A stretch of DNA of 30,559 nt from an uncultured Leptotrichia sp. Lineage in GTDB: Bacteria > Fusobacteriota > Fusobacteriia > Fusobacteriales > Leptotrichiaceae. A program made the translations under genes and the position numbers. The stretch covers positions 1 to 30,559 of the forward strand of contig CALIJH010000004.1 of assembly GCA_938017765.1 (NCBI GenBank), written 5' to 3'. Below are positions 7,875-15,975 of this stretch, one piece after another. Numbering within the stretch: the first letter of the stretch is position 1; each line of letters starts with the position of its first letter. The notes beneath the pieces were generated by a model. That model saw only the letters and a program-made list of their open reading frames with translations. It did not search any database and was not told where the DNA came from.

Positions 7875-8942
7875 TTATTTCTGACTTGCAAAGGCACTTT
7901 GTCCCCCAAATTTATTATAATGTACAATATCGCTTACCAGATATTCATATATTCCTTTCTCTACAGGTATTCCTTCTTTCTGATATTTTTCATAAGTAAG
8001 TTGGCTTGTTTCTCCCGGATAAAAGACCTGTTTAAATCCTTCCGCCGCTTTTATTTTATGAAGCTCATCTTTTGTTCTTGTAATATTTTCCTTAAATTTA
8101 TTTATATCGGTAAATTTGGCAGGATCTATTAGTATGAAAGTGTGTCCTAAATCTCTTCCTTCGGACATTTTATCATACATTGATGACACATGCCCTCCAA
8201 AAGGCACTCCAAGCATTACTCCTGAAAGGACATCTACCATCATCATCAATCCGTATCCTTTCGGTCCTGAAATTGGTAATAACGCTCCAACATCATGAGG
8301 ATTTGTAGTCGGCACCCCTTTTCTGTCTACAGCCCATGTATCAGGTATTTCTACATTTTTTGAACGGGCATCCAAAATTTTACCCCATGCCTGAACCGAA
8401 GTTGCCATATCAAATATAATAGGAAGTCCTTCCGAAGCAGGTGCTCCGAATCCTATAGGATTTGTTCCGTAATACGGCTCTCTTCCTCCATAAGGAACTA
8501 CCATAGGGTCAGATTGACACATTGTAAGACCTATCAGGTCATTTGCAGTTATTTTATTTAAATAATAAGCCATTGTTCCGCTATGGCTCAATTTTTCAAC
8601 GCCTACTATCGCTACTCCATTTTCTTTAGCCATATCGATTGCATATTTCAGAGCTTCATTAGCTACATATTGACCTATCCCGTTATCACCATGAAAAATT
8701 CCCGTACATGGCCCCGTTTTTTCAAAACTGAGATTAGGCTCTATCGTAACACCTTTTTTGGCTATTCTTTCAGCGTAATAATCTACACGGACTGCTCCGT
8801 GTGAGTGAATTCCGCAACAGTCAGCAAAAACTAAATGTTTTGCTACTTCGTCCGCATGTTCGGATTTTAGTCCGGCTTTTTCCAATTTATTTTTAATAAG
8901 GTCGTGCAGTTCACTTGGAGATACTATAACTACTTCATTCAT
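7875..8942 (-). CDS. allD: Ureidoglycolate dehydrogenase (AllD, malate/lactate dehydrogenase-2 family)
   Basis: Oxidises (S)-ureidoglycolate to oxalurate with NAD(P)+. The 355-residue sequence matches my memory of E. coli AllD closely along its length: D-C-C-G-I-H-S-H-G-A-V-R-V near 41-53 (H46, H48), Y-Y-A-E-R-I, the L-S-H-S-G segment with H120, M-C-Q-S-D-P-M-V-V-P at 141-150, D-M-A-T-S-V-Q-A-W-G-K, I-P-D-T-W-A-V-D and G-P-K-G-Y-G-L-M-M-M near 226-235. This is much closer to AllD than to generic malate dehydrogenases of the family. The ATG follows AGAGAGGTGG. It lies 61 bp after the MFS gene and 56 bp before the DAACS gene. Next to fdrA/ylbE-type genes, as in E. coli, the role in ureide catabolism is well supported. 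Confidence 0.92.
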   Translation of the reverse strand: MNEVVIVSPSELHDLIKNKLEKAGLKSEHADEVAKHLVFADCCGIHSHGAVRVDYYAERIAKKGVTIEPNLSFEKTGPCTGIFHGDNGIGQYVANEALKYAIDMAKENGVAIVGVEKLSHSGTMAYYLNKITANDLIGLTMCQSDPMVVPYGGREPYYGTNPIGFGAPASEGLPIIFDMATSVQAWGKILDARSKNVEIPDTWAVDRKGVPTTNPHDVGALLPISGPKGYGLMMMVDVLSGVMLGVPFGGHVSSMYDKMSEGRDLGHTFILIDPAKFTDINKFKENITRTKDELHKIKAAEGFKQVFYPGETSQLTYEKYQKEGIPVEKGIYEYLVSDIVHYNKFGGQSAFASQK

Positions 8943-9003
8943 ATGTTTTCCACCTCTCTGAATTATTCTATTTAAATTATCCGTTATATACCATTAAATC
9001 GGA

Positions 9004-10254
9004 TTATTTGGCATTTTCCTCCGCTAAGCTGAATATTCCCATTCCTACAAGCAGCAGAACTGCCGCAAGATAAAATCCCGACTGCATCGAGCCGAATTTA
9101 TCCGCTATCCATCCTGTTACAATAGGAGCTGTAATTGCTGCCGACATTCCTATAAAGTTATATGCACTGAGTGCTGTTCCCAATGCTTCTTTAGGTGAAT
9201 TTTTAGTTACATAGGCTACTAAAATAGGATCCAATGCCAGTTTTCCTGTAAGTCCGTATAATATAAGCATAAATATCAGCAGACCTCTATCTGTTACAAA
9301 CGCCATTCCAAATGTTGAGATCAGTGCCAAAGGTACCAATGAATAAACAAATATCTTTGTTTTTTTCAGTTTATCCGATAATCTTGAAATAATCAATGCC
9401 CCCGGTACCGACGCCCACGGAACCAATGAAGCTATAAATCCTACACTTGTTCCTTCAAATCCTCTTTCAGCCTGTAAAAATTTAGGCAGCCATGTAATTA
9501 TTACAAAGTTTGCATAAATTGAACAGAATAACAGTAGAAAAGCACACATAAGATTTTTACTTTTAAATACTGACAATCCTGATTTTTTAGTCTTTTTGAC
9601 TTCTTCCTGATTTTTTTCAGACACTTCCTTGTGGCTGTCTTCAGGTCTTACTACTCTTTCTTTTAAGAACATAAACATTATTCCTACAATAACCGTAGGA
9701 ACAGCCATAATGAAAAACGGCAAACTCCAATGATTACCTTTTTCCAGCACTAAATAGCTTGACAATAGATATCCTCCCGATGTTCCGAAAGCCATTCCAC
9801 TATTTATAATAGCTGTTCCCAAAGTCAGACTTTTTGTAGGTATGGCTTCCCCCGACAGTGCATACTGCGGTCCGTAATATGCTCCTTCTCCTACTCCTGT
9901 TATTGCACGGTAAATCATCAGTATTCCTATACCTCCTGCAATACCGCTTAAAAATGTTCCCGCTCCGAATAATATAAATCCAAGAGCTATTACTATTCTT
10001 CTTCCTACGATATCACCTGCTATTCCGAAAGGTATCTGCATAATCGCATACGTAAGGAAAAATATACTGTTAAGAGCTCCCAACTGAGTATTGTTCAGAT
10101 TAAACTGCTCTCCAATTTTTCCCATAACAGGGTTTAAAATAGTTCTGTCCGCATACATTAAAATCCACCCGAAAAAACATAGTGCTACTACTTTCCACCA
10201 GTAACGTTCCGATACATTCATCGCTTTATAACGCTTTTCCAACATACTGCTCAT
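9004..10254 (-). CDS. MFS transporter, anion:cation symporter-like
   Basis: A 416-residue major facilitator with about 12 membrane segments and a charged central loop (around 200-230, E/K-rich). The N-terminal half shows Y-A-D-R-T-I-L-N-P in TM1 and the loop 2-3 motif G-x-x-x-D-x-x-G-R-R (G-D-I-V-G-R-R), and the C-terminal half repeats it as S-R-L-S-D-K-L-K-K-T. These features fit the anion:cation symporter family, which carries organic anions such as hexuronates and allantoate-like compounds. Its ATG overlaps the stop of the DUF2877 gene by 4 bp (ATGA), with GGAGGAA just before, so it is coupled to the pathway genes. A ureide substrate (ureidoglycolate, oxalurate or allantoate) is inferred from context only. 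Confidence 0.88.
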   Translation of the reverse strand: MSSMLEKRYKAMNVSERYWWKVVALCFFGWILMYADRTILNPVMGKIGEQFNLNNTQLGALNSIFFLTYAIMQIPFGIAGDIVGRRIVIALGFILFGAGTFLSGIAGGIGILMIYRAITGVGEGAYYGPQYALSGEAIPTKSLTLGTAIINSGMAFGTSGGYLLSSYLVLEKGNHWSLPFFIMAVPTVIVGIMFMFLKERVVRPEDSHKEVSEKNQEEVKKTKKSGLSVFKSKNLMCAFLLLFCSIYANFVIITWLPKFLQAERGFEGTSVGFIASLVPWASVPGALIISRLSDKLKKTKIFVYSLVPLALISTFGMAFVTDRGLLIFMLILYGLTGKLALDPILVAYVTKNSPKEALGTALSAYNFIGMSAAITAPIVTGWIADKFGSMQSGFYLAAVLLLVGMGIFSLAEENAK

Positions 10255-11042
10255 TTTATTTCCTCCATTTTCCTATATTTTTTTATTCCCAAAAAAATTC
10301 CGAATAATAAATCGTATCCCGATGTGTGTCCTATTTTTGTAATATTCAAAACAGCTTCTTCGACATCTTTAGAAAATAAATCAAACATATATTCATTTAC
10401 ATATCCTCTGTTAAATGCGTCAAAATACTGTTTACTTATATCTGTAGTATAATTTCCGTAAATTAACTTAATACTTTTTTTATGCAAATATTCTATCAGG
10501 GCGTAACCTAATAATATATCATCTCCGGCAGGGGTAAGTCCTTTTCCTCTCCCTGTCAAATATTTACTGCTTTTTTCGGTAATTCCGTACTGTAAGGACT
10601 TTATGACTTCATCTTTTTCAATTCCTATTTTTATTTCAAAATTTATATTTTTTAAATATGAAAATATTTCATTGAGTTTTTTTTCAGAATAATTTATTTC
10701 CGATATTTTAAGACTGACTTTCTTCATTTCTGAAATATCTATGACTTGAATGCCGAACAATGTATAAAATAAAAGTTTTTTATCCTTTTGTATTACAATA
10801 TCATTATTTTTACAGACTGAAATTAAATTTTGAATTTTTTCTTCGGATATACGGCAGCCAAAGCTTGTCAGTCCTTTATTTCCATTTGAAATATGTACAA
10901 GATTTTCTCCAAACTGTATATTTAACGAATTGTTAAATATACTGTGAATATACCCTGTTTTCTGATTTTCAAGATACAGGAGCATTAATTCACTAATGCT
11001 TCCCGTATCTTTTATTTCACTTTTTTTATACAACTTATTCAT
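10251..11042 (-). CDS. DUF2877 protein, YlbF/AllH-like subunit of the carbamoyltransferase set
   Basis: A 263-residue protein with the DUF2877 hallmark G-R-G-K-G-L-T-P-A-G-D-D-I-L-L-G-Y at 164-180 and a second glycine motif I-G-H-T-S-G-Y-D-L-L-F-G near the C-terminus. In E. coli the equivalent gene is ylbF, following fdrA and ylbE; the three have been linked to oxamate carbamoyltransferase (also named AllF, AllG, AllH). Here it directly follows the FdrA-YlbE fusion with TAATG stop/start overlap and precedes the MFS gene with ATGA overlap, so the products are probably made in fixed ratio. The N-terminal half is poorly conserved and lysine-rich. The family is firm; the precise role in the complex is inferred. 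Confidence 0.85.
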   Translation of the reverse strand: MNKLYKKSEIKDTGSISELMLLYLENQKTGYIHSIFNNSLNIQFGENLVHISNGNKGLTSFGCRISEEKIQNLISVCKNNDIVIQKDKKLLFYTLFGIQVIDISEMKKVSLKISEINYSEKKLNEIFSYLKNINFEIKIGIEKDEVIKSLQYGITEKSSKYLTGRGKGLTPAGDDILLGYALIEYLHKKSIKLIYGNYTTDISKQYFDAFNRGYVNEYMFDLFSKDVEEAVLNITKIGHTSGYDLLFGIFLGIKKYRKMEEIK

Positions 11043-14041
11043 TATTCAGTATCCAGACCTATATGTTTCGCGTAAGCAATCAATGCTTTTTCAAAACATG
11101 CTAACGGTGCTCTTACAGTTCCTGCTCCTACTTGTCCCACTCCTGCATTTTTATGAGCTATTCCTGTATTTATAATCGGAGTAATCCCTGTTTCCACTAC
11201 TTTTCTTATATCTATACCTAAAGGAGCTCCTTTGAAATCCCATGTAGGGATAGCAAAATTAGGATTGTGTATTGTACATATTTCAGCCATTTCATCACTG
11301 ATTTTTAAAGCATCTTTAAATCCTCCCGCTCCTACAAATCTTGTTACTCCGGGTGCAGCAATCATTGTCATTCCTCCTACACCTACAGTTTCAGTAATTG
11401 CACTGTCTCCTATATCAGGATTTGCATCATCCTGAGTAAATCCTGTAAAGAACAGTCCTTTAGGTGTATTGACAGGAGCTGTAAACCATTCATCACCAAG
11501 TCCGCTTATACGTATTCCGAAATCTTTTCCGTTACGTGTCATCGTTGTAACTATTGTACCTTTAGTATTTTTACGGGCACTGTCAACAATGGATTTTCCT
11601 GTTGCCATCATAATATTCAGGAAGAACTGGTCTGTATTTGCTAAAAATTGGATAACATCCTTCTTCATATTTTCATCAATATTGAGAGTAATTATCAGAG
11701 GAGTTACTTCTTTCAGGAATAACAGACTCGCAGCAATATTCCGCTGATGAAATTCATCTCCCATTGTGATAGCTTTCGCAATAATCACGTTAAGGTTAAT
11801 TCCTCCCTCAACTTGTCTTGCTGCCTGACCCAAAACAGGTCCTAACACATCTTTCATCCATTGCAGTCTGTTTACGACTTCTTCGGAATAAGCTCCAAAA
11901 CGTAAAACTTTTCCTATTCCCTCATTTAAAGTACAGTAAGCTCTATTACCTGTCAGTCTGTTTTCTACTACAAGTACGGGCATATTTGCTGAAGTTATTC
12001 CTCCCATAGGTCCCACAGCTTTTACATGATGACAAGGAATAAATGTTACTTCTCCTTTTTCAAGCATTTTACGTGCCGCTTCCTCATTTTCAGCCCATTT
12101 TTCAAATAATGCCGCTCCTATACATGAACCTTGCATAGGTCCTGTCATTTCATCATATTGGATAGGAGGTCCCGCATGAAGCAGCACTTTTCCGTTTATT
12201 TCCGGAATAACCGTATATGCAGGAACTACATCTATCAGATAAGGAGCCGAATTTTTCATTGCTTCAACAACTACAGCATTTTCCTGCTCAATATTATCAA
12301 GCTGTTTCAGCTGCTGTAAAATTTTAATCAGTTTCTGATTTCCTCCTGCTACAGGCTTCCATTCAAACTGGACGCATTTTCCGCCATACTGTCTTACAGG
12401 TTCTGCAAATCCTGCCACACCAATATTGACTACTCTCGGTTTTGTCAATAACAAGTCTTTTACAGCTTCACTCACTTCAGGTAATGGGCGTATTTCCCCT
12501 TTATATTCCTTAAATTCTTTATCGTTCTCTTCCGTATCTGTTCCCATAAGATTTAATGCCATTCTTACTGCCGCTACATTGCTTTCTTTTACAATCATTC
12601 CGGCTTCTTCGAGTATTTTTTGAGATTTTTCGTAATTTTGCGGGTCGCCTTTTGTTCCGCATACAGTTCCTATAATATACAATTTTCTATTTTCTTTTAC
12701 TGATTTATCAATAATTTCTTTTATAACAGGAGCCAGCTGTCCTGCCATATCTTCATTAGCACCGTATCCCAATACTACATCGAGCAGTATAATTCCTGTA
12801 CGACTGTCTGCTCCAAATTCTCGAAGTTTTTCGATACGTACTGTCGGGTCTATCATTGGATGAGGTTTTCCTTGAGTATAAATATCGTCTCCCAAATCCA
12901 TTATTTCAAATCCTTCCGTTTTCAGCATGTATCCTTCTTCTTTTGTTATCGAAGATAATTTCAGTGCTTCAGTTACGAGCATAGTTGCTTCATAAGCCAG
13001 AGTTCCTCCTGAATACAGTCCTTTTATAGTTTTATCCGCAATATTGCTGTCTTTTGAATGAACATTTGTTTTTTCCTGATAATTTTTCTTAATTTTTTCC
13101 CCTTTTGAAAGGTCTACTGCAATTTTTGCACATTCTTCCAAAGTATGGGCAAAATATACATTACCTTCATGATATTCAGGTTTTTCTCCAAGAAAAATAG
13201 CAACAACAGGTTTATTCAGAGAATGTAATAATTCCACTACATCATTTTTTACTTTTTCAGCAGGCGGTTTGGAAACTACAACTATTACGTCGACAGGGTC
13301 ATAATGGGCAAGTCCCGCCAAAGCGTCTTTTGTTGTTATTGCTCCTACTTCAGTAGACAAGTCATGTCCTCCTGTACCTATTGCATGGATAACCCCTCCT
13401 CCAAGTTTTTCAATAATTGTAGAAATTTCCTGTATTCCTGTTCCCGAAGCTCCTACTATTCCTATATTTCCTGAACGTACCACATTTGTAAAAGCAAGAG
13501 GAACATTACTTATTATCCCTGTTCCGCAGTCAGGTCCCATTACGAGCAGTCCTTTTTCATGGGCTTTTTTCTTTAATCTTACTTCTTCACTTTGAGCCAC
13601 ATTATCACTAAATACAAATGCATGCAGTCCGTTATCTATCGCATTTTCTATTTCAAGAGCCGCATAAATACCCGGCACGGAAATCAATGCTACATTAGCG
13701 TCAGGCATTACTTCTTTTATTTGTTCCCAGTTTCTTACTGACTGTTGCACTCCTTCTTCCTTTTTTACCGATAAATCTGACAGAAATTTATCAATCGCTG
13801 CCATTACCTCATTTACAGTTTTTTCATTATCAGAATCTACAACAACTACCATATCACTTGGTTTAGCCTTTTTTGCTTCTTCCGACAGTAAGCCGGCACC
13901 GTTAAAAATATCCTTATTTGCATCGGTACCCATCATAACCTGTACTTTATTTACATCTTTCATTGTACTGATATGATTTGTAAGTAACATAAGGTTTATA
14001 GAATCCTGATAACTGTTTTCTTTCAATACGGTATAAAGCAT
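11042..14041 (-). CDS. FdrA-YlbE fusion: putative oxalurate/oxamate carbamoyltransferase
   Basis: A single 999-codon frame. Residues 1 to about 580 correspond to FdrA: N-terminal Q-D-S-I-N-L-M, the CoA-binding-like loop G-N-I-G-I-V-G-A-S-G-T-G at 191-202, M-G-P-D-C-G-T at 168-174, Y-S-G-G-T-L near 343, G-K-P-H-P-M-I-D-P at 391-399, and the usual FdrA end F-E-W-K-P-V-A-G-G-N-Q-K-L near 559-571. Residues from about 585 to 999 correspond to YlbE (DUF1116): L-L-H-A-G-P-P at 620-626, I-P-C-H-H-V-K-A-V-G-P-M near 668-679, M-G-D-E-F-H-Q-R-N-I-A near 760-770, T-M-T-R-N-G near 833-838, and the G-I-A-H-K tail. In E. coli these are two adjacent genes. Strong ribosome site AGGAGGAGG. First gene of the operon. 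Carbamoyl transfer from oxalurate is inferred from the E. coli set and allD linkage. Confidence 0.9.
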   Translation of the reverse strand: MLYTVLKENSYQDSINLMLLTNHISTMKDVNKVQVMMGTDANKDIFNGAGLLSEEAKKAKPSDMVVVVDSDNEKTVNEVMAAIDKFLSDLSVKKEEGVQQSVRNWEQIKEVMPDANVALISVPGIYAALEIENAIDNGLHAFVFSDNVAQSEEVRLKKKAHEKGLLVMGPDCGTGIISNVPLAFTNVVRSGNIGIVGASGTGIQEISTIIEKLGGGVIHAIGTGGHDLSTEVGAITTKDALAGLAHYDPVDVIVVVSKPPAEKVKNDVVELLHSLNKPVVAIFLGEKPEYHEGNVYFAHTLEECAKIAVDLSKGEKIKKNYQEKTNVHSKDSNIADKTIKGLYSGGTLAYEATMLVTEALKLSSITKEEGYMLKTEGFEIMDLGDDIYTQGKPHPMIDPTVRIEKLREFGADSRTGIILLDVVLGYGANEDMAGQLAPVIKEIIDKSVKENRKLYIIGTVCGTKGDPQNYEKSQKILEEAGMIVKESNVAAVRMALNLMGTDTEENDKEFKEYKGEIRPLPEVSEAVKDLLLTKPRVVNIGVAGFAEPVRQYGGKCVQFEWKPVAGGNQKLIKILQQLKQLDNIEQENAVVVEAMKNSAPYLIDVVPAYTVIPEINGKVLLHAGPPIQYDEMTGPMQGSCIGAALFEKWAENEEAARKMLEKGEVTFIPCHHVKAVGPMGGITSANMPVLVVENRLTGNRAYCTLNEGIGKVLRFGAYSEEVVNRLQWMKDVLGPVLGQAARQVEGGINLNVIIAKAITMGDEFHQRNIAASLLFLKEVTPLIITLNIDENMKKDVIQFLANTDQFFLNIMMATGKSIVDSARKNTKGTIVTTMTRNGKDFGIRISGLGDEWFTAPVNTPKGLFFTGFTQDDANPDIGDSAITETVGVGGMTMIAAPGVTRFVGAGGFKDALKISDEMAEICTIHNPNFAIPTWDFKGAPLGIDIRKVVETGITPIINTGIAHKNAGVGQVGAGTVRAPLACFEKALIAYAKHIGLDTE

Positions 14042-14083
14042 TTTGTATCCTCCTCCTATAATTTATAATTATTTTTCAATATA

Positions 14084-14111
14084 ATTATATTATGAAATTT
14101 CAAATAGTCAG
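14084..14111 (-). promoter_or_regulatory. Candidate promoter of the ureidoglycolate operon with internal palindrome
   Basis: Minus strand: CTGACT (14111-14106), 16-bp spacer, TATAAT (14089-14084). The spacer contains the perfect 10-bp palindrome TGAAATTTCA (14093-14102), a plausible repressor site. A one-mismatch version, TGATATTTCA, is at 14148-14157. The leader would be about 35 nt. Confidence 0.45.
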
Positions 14112-14201
14112 TATTATTATAAATTTTTTTCTACTTTTTTATATCTGTGATATTTCAGTATATATATAAGTCAATAAATATAAGGATATATAACAAAATA
14201 G

Positions 14202-14229
14202 TTGACAATTGTATCTAACCTGTGATAAT
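14202..14229 (+). promoter_or_regulatory. Promoter of the GntR-type regulator gene
   Basis: Consensus -35 TTGACA (14202-14207), 16-bp spacer and an extended -10, TGT followed by GATAAT (14224-14229). The 8-bp palindrome ACAATTGT (14205-14212) overlaps the -35 and could serve autoregulation. It is back-to-back with the operon promoter, about 90 bp apart. Confidence 0.65.
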
Positions 14230-14293
14230 TTATATCTATATTGTAAATTATGAACATTGAGAGGAGAAAGGCTCGCAGAAGCTTATAAAAGAT

Positions 14294-14956
14294 ATGAAAA
14301 AAAATTTGGATACATTAGCTTATGAATATATAAAAAATAAAATATTGAATAATGAATATAAAGGGAAAGAATTAATCTATGAAAAAGAAATTGCTGAAGA
14401 GCTTTCTATCAGCAAAACCCCTGTAAAAGAAGCTTTATCCCGATTGGAAAATGAAAAATTTGTAATTATTAATCCGAGGAAATCAGTATCAGTAACGGAA
14501 ATTAATTTGAAACTGATAAAAGATGTGTTTCAGGTTCGTTCAAAAATAGAACCTCTCCTGGTTGAGTTGACGACTTTATCTTTAGAAAAAGACGAACTTA
14601 AAAAATCGCTTCTGGATTTTAAAAAAAGTTTTGAGAAATTAGGAAAAAAGGAAAAAGTGAGCGGAGTAGAGTTTGATAAGGTTTATGACGGATATAGATA
14701 TTTTTTTGCTGCAAATTGCGGAAACTATTTTTTTTCGAGGCAAATGACTCTCGTATATGACCATTTGCATCGCATAAGACGGGTTTTATACGGTATAAAT
14801 AACCGGCGTCTGGAAGCCATTGATGAACATATAAATATAATTGACCTGATTTTGAGTGAATACCCTCCTCTCAAGATTATTAGAGAGTTATGTGAAAAAC
14901 ACGTTGAAGCTGCACAAATGGATTTTTTTAAAAATTTAAATAACCTGAATATATAG
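14294..14956 (+). CDS. GntR-family (FCD/FadR-type) transcriptional regulator
   Basis: A 220-residue regulator with an N-terminal winged helix (about 5-70: A-Y-E-Y-I-K-N-K-I, Y-E-K-E-I-A-E-E-L-S-I-S-K-T-P-V-K-E-A-L-S-R-L-E) and a C-terminal all-helical FCD ligand domain. FCD metal/ligand positions are partly kept: D132, H179 and H203. The usual F-H after the aspartate is Y-R here (R135), so metal binding may be altered. It is divergent from the ureidoglycolate operon and most likely controls it, sensing a pathway acid. The only good ribosome site (GAGAGGAG, 14259-14266) lies 27 nt before the ATG; a small hairpin between them could shorten the gap. No other start codon fits in frame downstream of the TGA at 14258. 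Confidence 0.88.
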   Translation: MKKNLDTLAYEYIKNKILNNEYKGKELIYEKEIAEELSISKTPVKEALSRLENEKFVIINPRKSVSVTEINLKLIKDVFQVRSKIEPLLVELTTLSLEKDELKKSLLDFKKSFEKLGKKEKVSGVEFDKVYDGYRYFFAANCGNYFFSRQMTLVYDHLHRIRRVLYGINNRRLEAIDEHINIIDLILSEYPPLKIIRELCEKHVEAAQMDFFKNLNNLNI

Positions 14957-15019
14957 AATTAAAAAATAAGTCATCTTAATGATTTAATTTCAAAATTAAT
15001 TATTAACTGTTAGAAGAAC

Positions 15020-15038
15020 TTTAACAAAATTTGTTAAA
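15020..15038. promoter_or_regulatory. Perfect 9-bp-arm inverted repeat, operator-like
   Basis: TTTAACAAA-A-TTTGTTAAA. It overlaps the -35 hexamer (TTGTTA, 15031-15036) of a plus-strand promoter-like pair whose -10 is TATAAT at 15053-15058 with a 16-bp spacer. The geometry is that of a repressor operator. Confidence 0.4.
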
Positions 15039-15106
15039 AAACAAATTCTGTTTATAATTGGATTCTATTATAAATATAAAATTATAAATCCAAAAGTCAA
15101 TAATAT

Positions 15107-15148
15107 AAAAAAATAACATTTCTGATAAATTCATAAATGTTATTTTTT
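15107..15148. terminator. Stem-loop terminator between convergent gntR-type gene and rdgB
   Basis: Left arm AAAAAATAACATTT and right arm AAATGTTATTTTTT form a 14-bp stem with a 13-nt loop, flanked by A and T runs so that it can act in both directions. The loop and right arm recur at 6511-6537. Confidence 0.75.
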
Positions 15149-15316
15149 ATATTTTATAATTTATATTTTCAGATATTGTTCAAATACAGATCTGTGTTAC
15201 TTTTATGTTACTTTCAATAATGACGAAAATTTATATAAAACTGTATTCAAAACCATATTTTAAACTCTTAGTTCAGATTTAATATAAACTTGTATTATTT
15301 TCTAATCTAAAATAAT

Positions 15317-15907
15317 CTAAAATTTTTTCAGCACATCATTTTTCAATTTTTCAAAAGCTCTTCCCCTATGACTCACACTTTTCTTTTCCTCAATAGTTGC
15401 AAGCCCAAAAGACTTTCCTAAATCATATGAATAAAATATAGGGTCATATCCAAACCCGTTATTTCCTTCTTTTTCAAATAAAATCTCTCCCTGCGTTTCT
15501 CCTCTGAATGATTTTACAGTCCCGTCAGGAAAGGCAATACTCACCACAGATACAAAATGTGCTTTCCTATCTTTTTTTTCTATATTTGATAAATTTTTTA
15601 ATAATTTTTCTATATTCAATTCATCAGTTGCATTTTCTCCGAAGTATCTTGCAGAATATATTCCCGGTTCACCGTTTAAAGTATCTACACACAACCCCGA
15701 ATCATCTGAAACTGTTATAATTCCTGTATATTTTGCTATTTCCAAAGCTTTTTTCGCTGAATTTTCTTCAAAAGTCTTTCCGTCCTCAACTACATCGGGA
15801 AAGTCTATATTATCCAATATTGACAATACTTCTATATTCATTCCTTCGGTCAATTTTTCAAAATCTTTTATTTTTCCTTTATTTTTTGTTGCCAGAATTA
15901 TTTTCAT
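15317..15907 (-). CDS. rdgB: XTP/dITP diphosphatase (Ham1/RdgB family)
   Basis: House-cleaning nucleotidase that hydrolyses dITP, ITP and XTP to monophosphates and so keeps deaminated purines out of nucleic acid. The 196-residue protein has all family motifs: A-T-K-N-K-G-K at 6-12, V-S-D-D-S-G-L near 66-72 with the catalytic acidic residues, G-F-G-Y-D-P-I-F near 151-158, and S-H-R-G-R-A near the C-terminus. The ribosome site AGGGAG precedes ATG 15907. It is the last gene after recA-recX-plsC and also has its own extended -10 promoter in the 120-bp gap upstream. Confidence 0.95.
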   Translation of the reverse strand: MKIILATKNKGKIKDFEKLTEGMNIEVLSILDNIDFPDVVEDGKTFEENSAKKALEIAKYTGIITVSDDSGLCVDTLNGEPGIYSARYFGENATDELNIEKLLKNLSNIEKKDRKAHFVSVVSIAFPDGTVKSFRGETQGEILFEKEGNNGFGYDPIFYSYDLGKSFGLATIEEKKSVSHRGRAFEKLKNDVLKKF

Positions 15908-15975
15908 CCTGCTCCCTTTCCATAATAGTACTTTCTTATAAAAACTGTATAAACTATAAATTACACAAGCTGTAA

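Larger units (their letters stand above)
14957..15316. other. Intergenic region between gntR-type gene and rdgB
   Basis: This 360-bp gap contains a perfect inverted repeat at 15020-15038, a promoter-like pair at 15031-15058, a hairpin-capable stretch with 7-bp arms TTGGATT/AATCCAA (15058-15064 and 15087-15093), and a strong stem-loop at 15107-15148. Together the last three could make a small plus-strand RNA of about 85 nt. The right half (15150-15316) shows nothing beyond a tandem copy of AATCTAAAAT at about 15304-15323, overlapping the end of rdgB. No coding sequence is supported. Confidence 0.45.

Noticed and set aside
7875..8942. Annotation as generic malate/L-lactate dehydrogenase
   Set aside because: The stretches A-V-R-V-x-Y-Y-A-E-R-I, M-C-Q-S-D-P-M-V-V-P and I-P-D-T-W-A-V-D match AllD, and the fdrA/ylbE-type neighbours agree.
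15304..15323. Tandem AATCTAAAAT repeat at the end of rdgB as a possible repeat array
   Set aside because: Only two copies of an AT-rich 10-mer; not meaningful by itself and no CRISPR-like spacing anywhere in the window.
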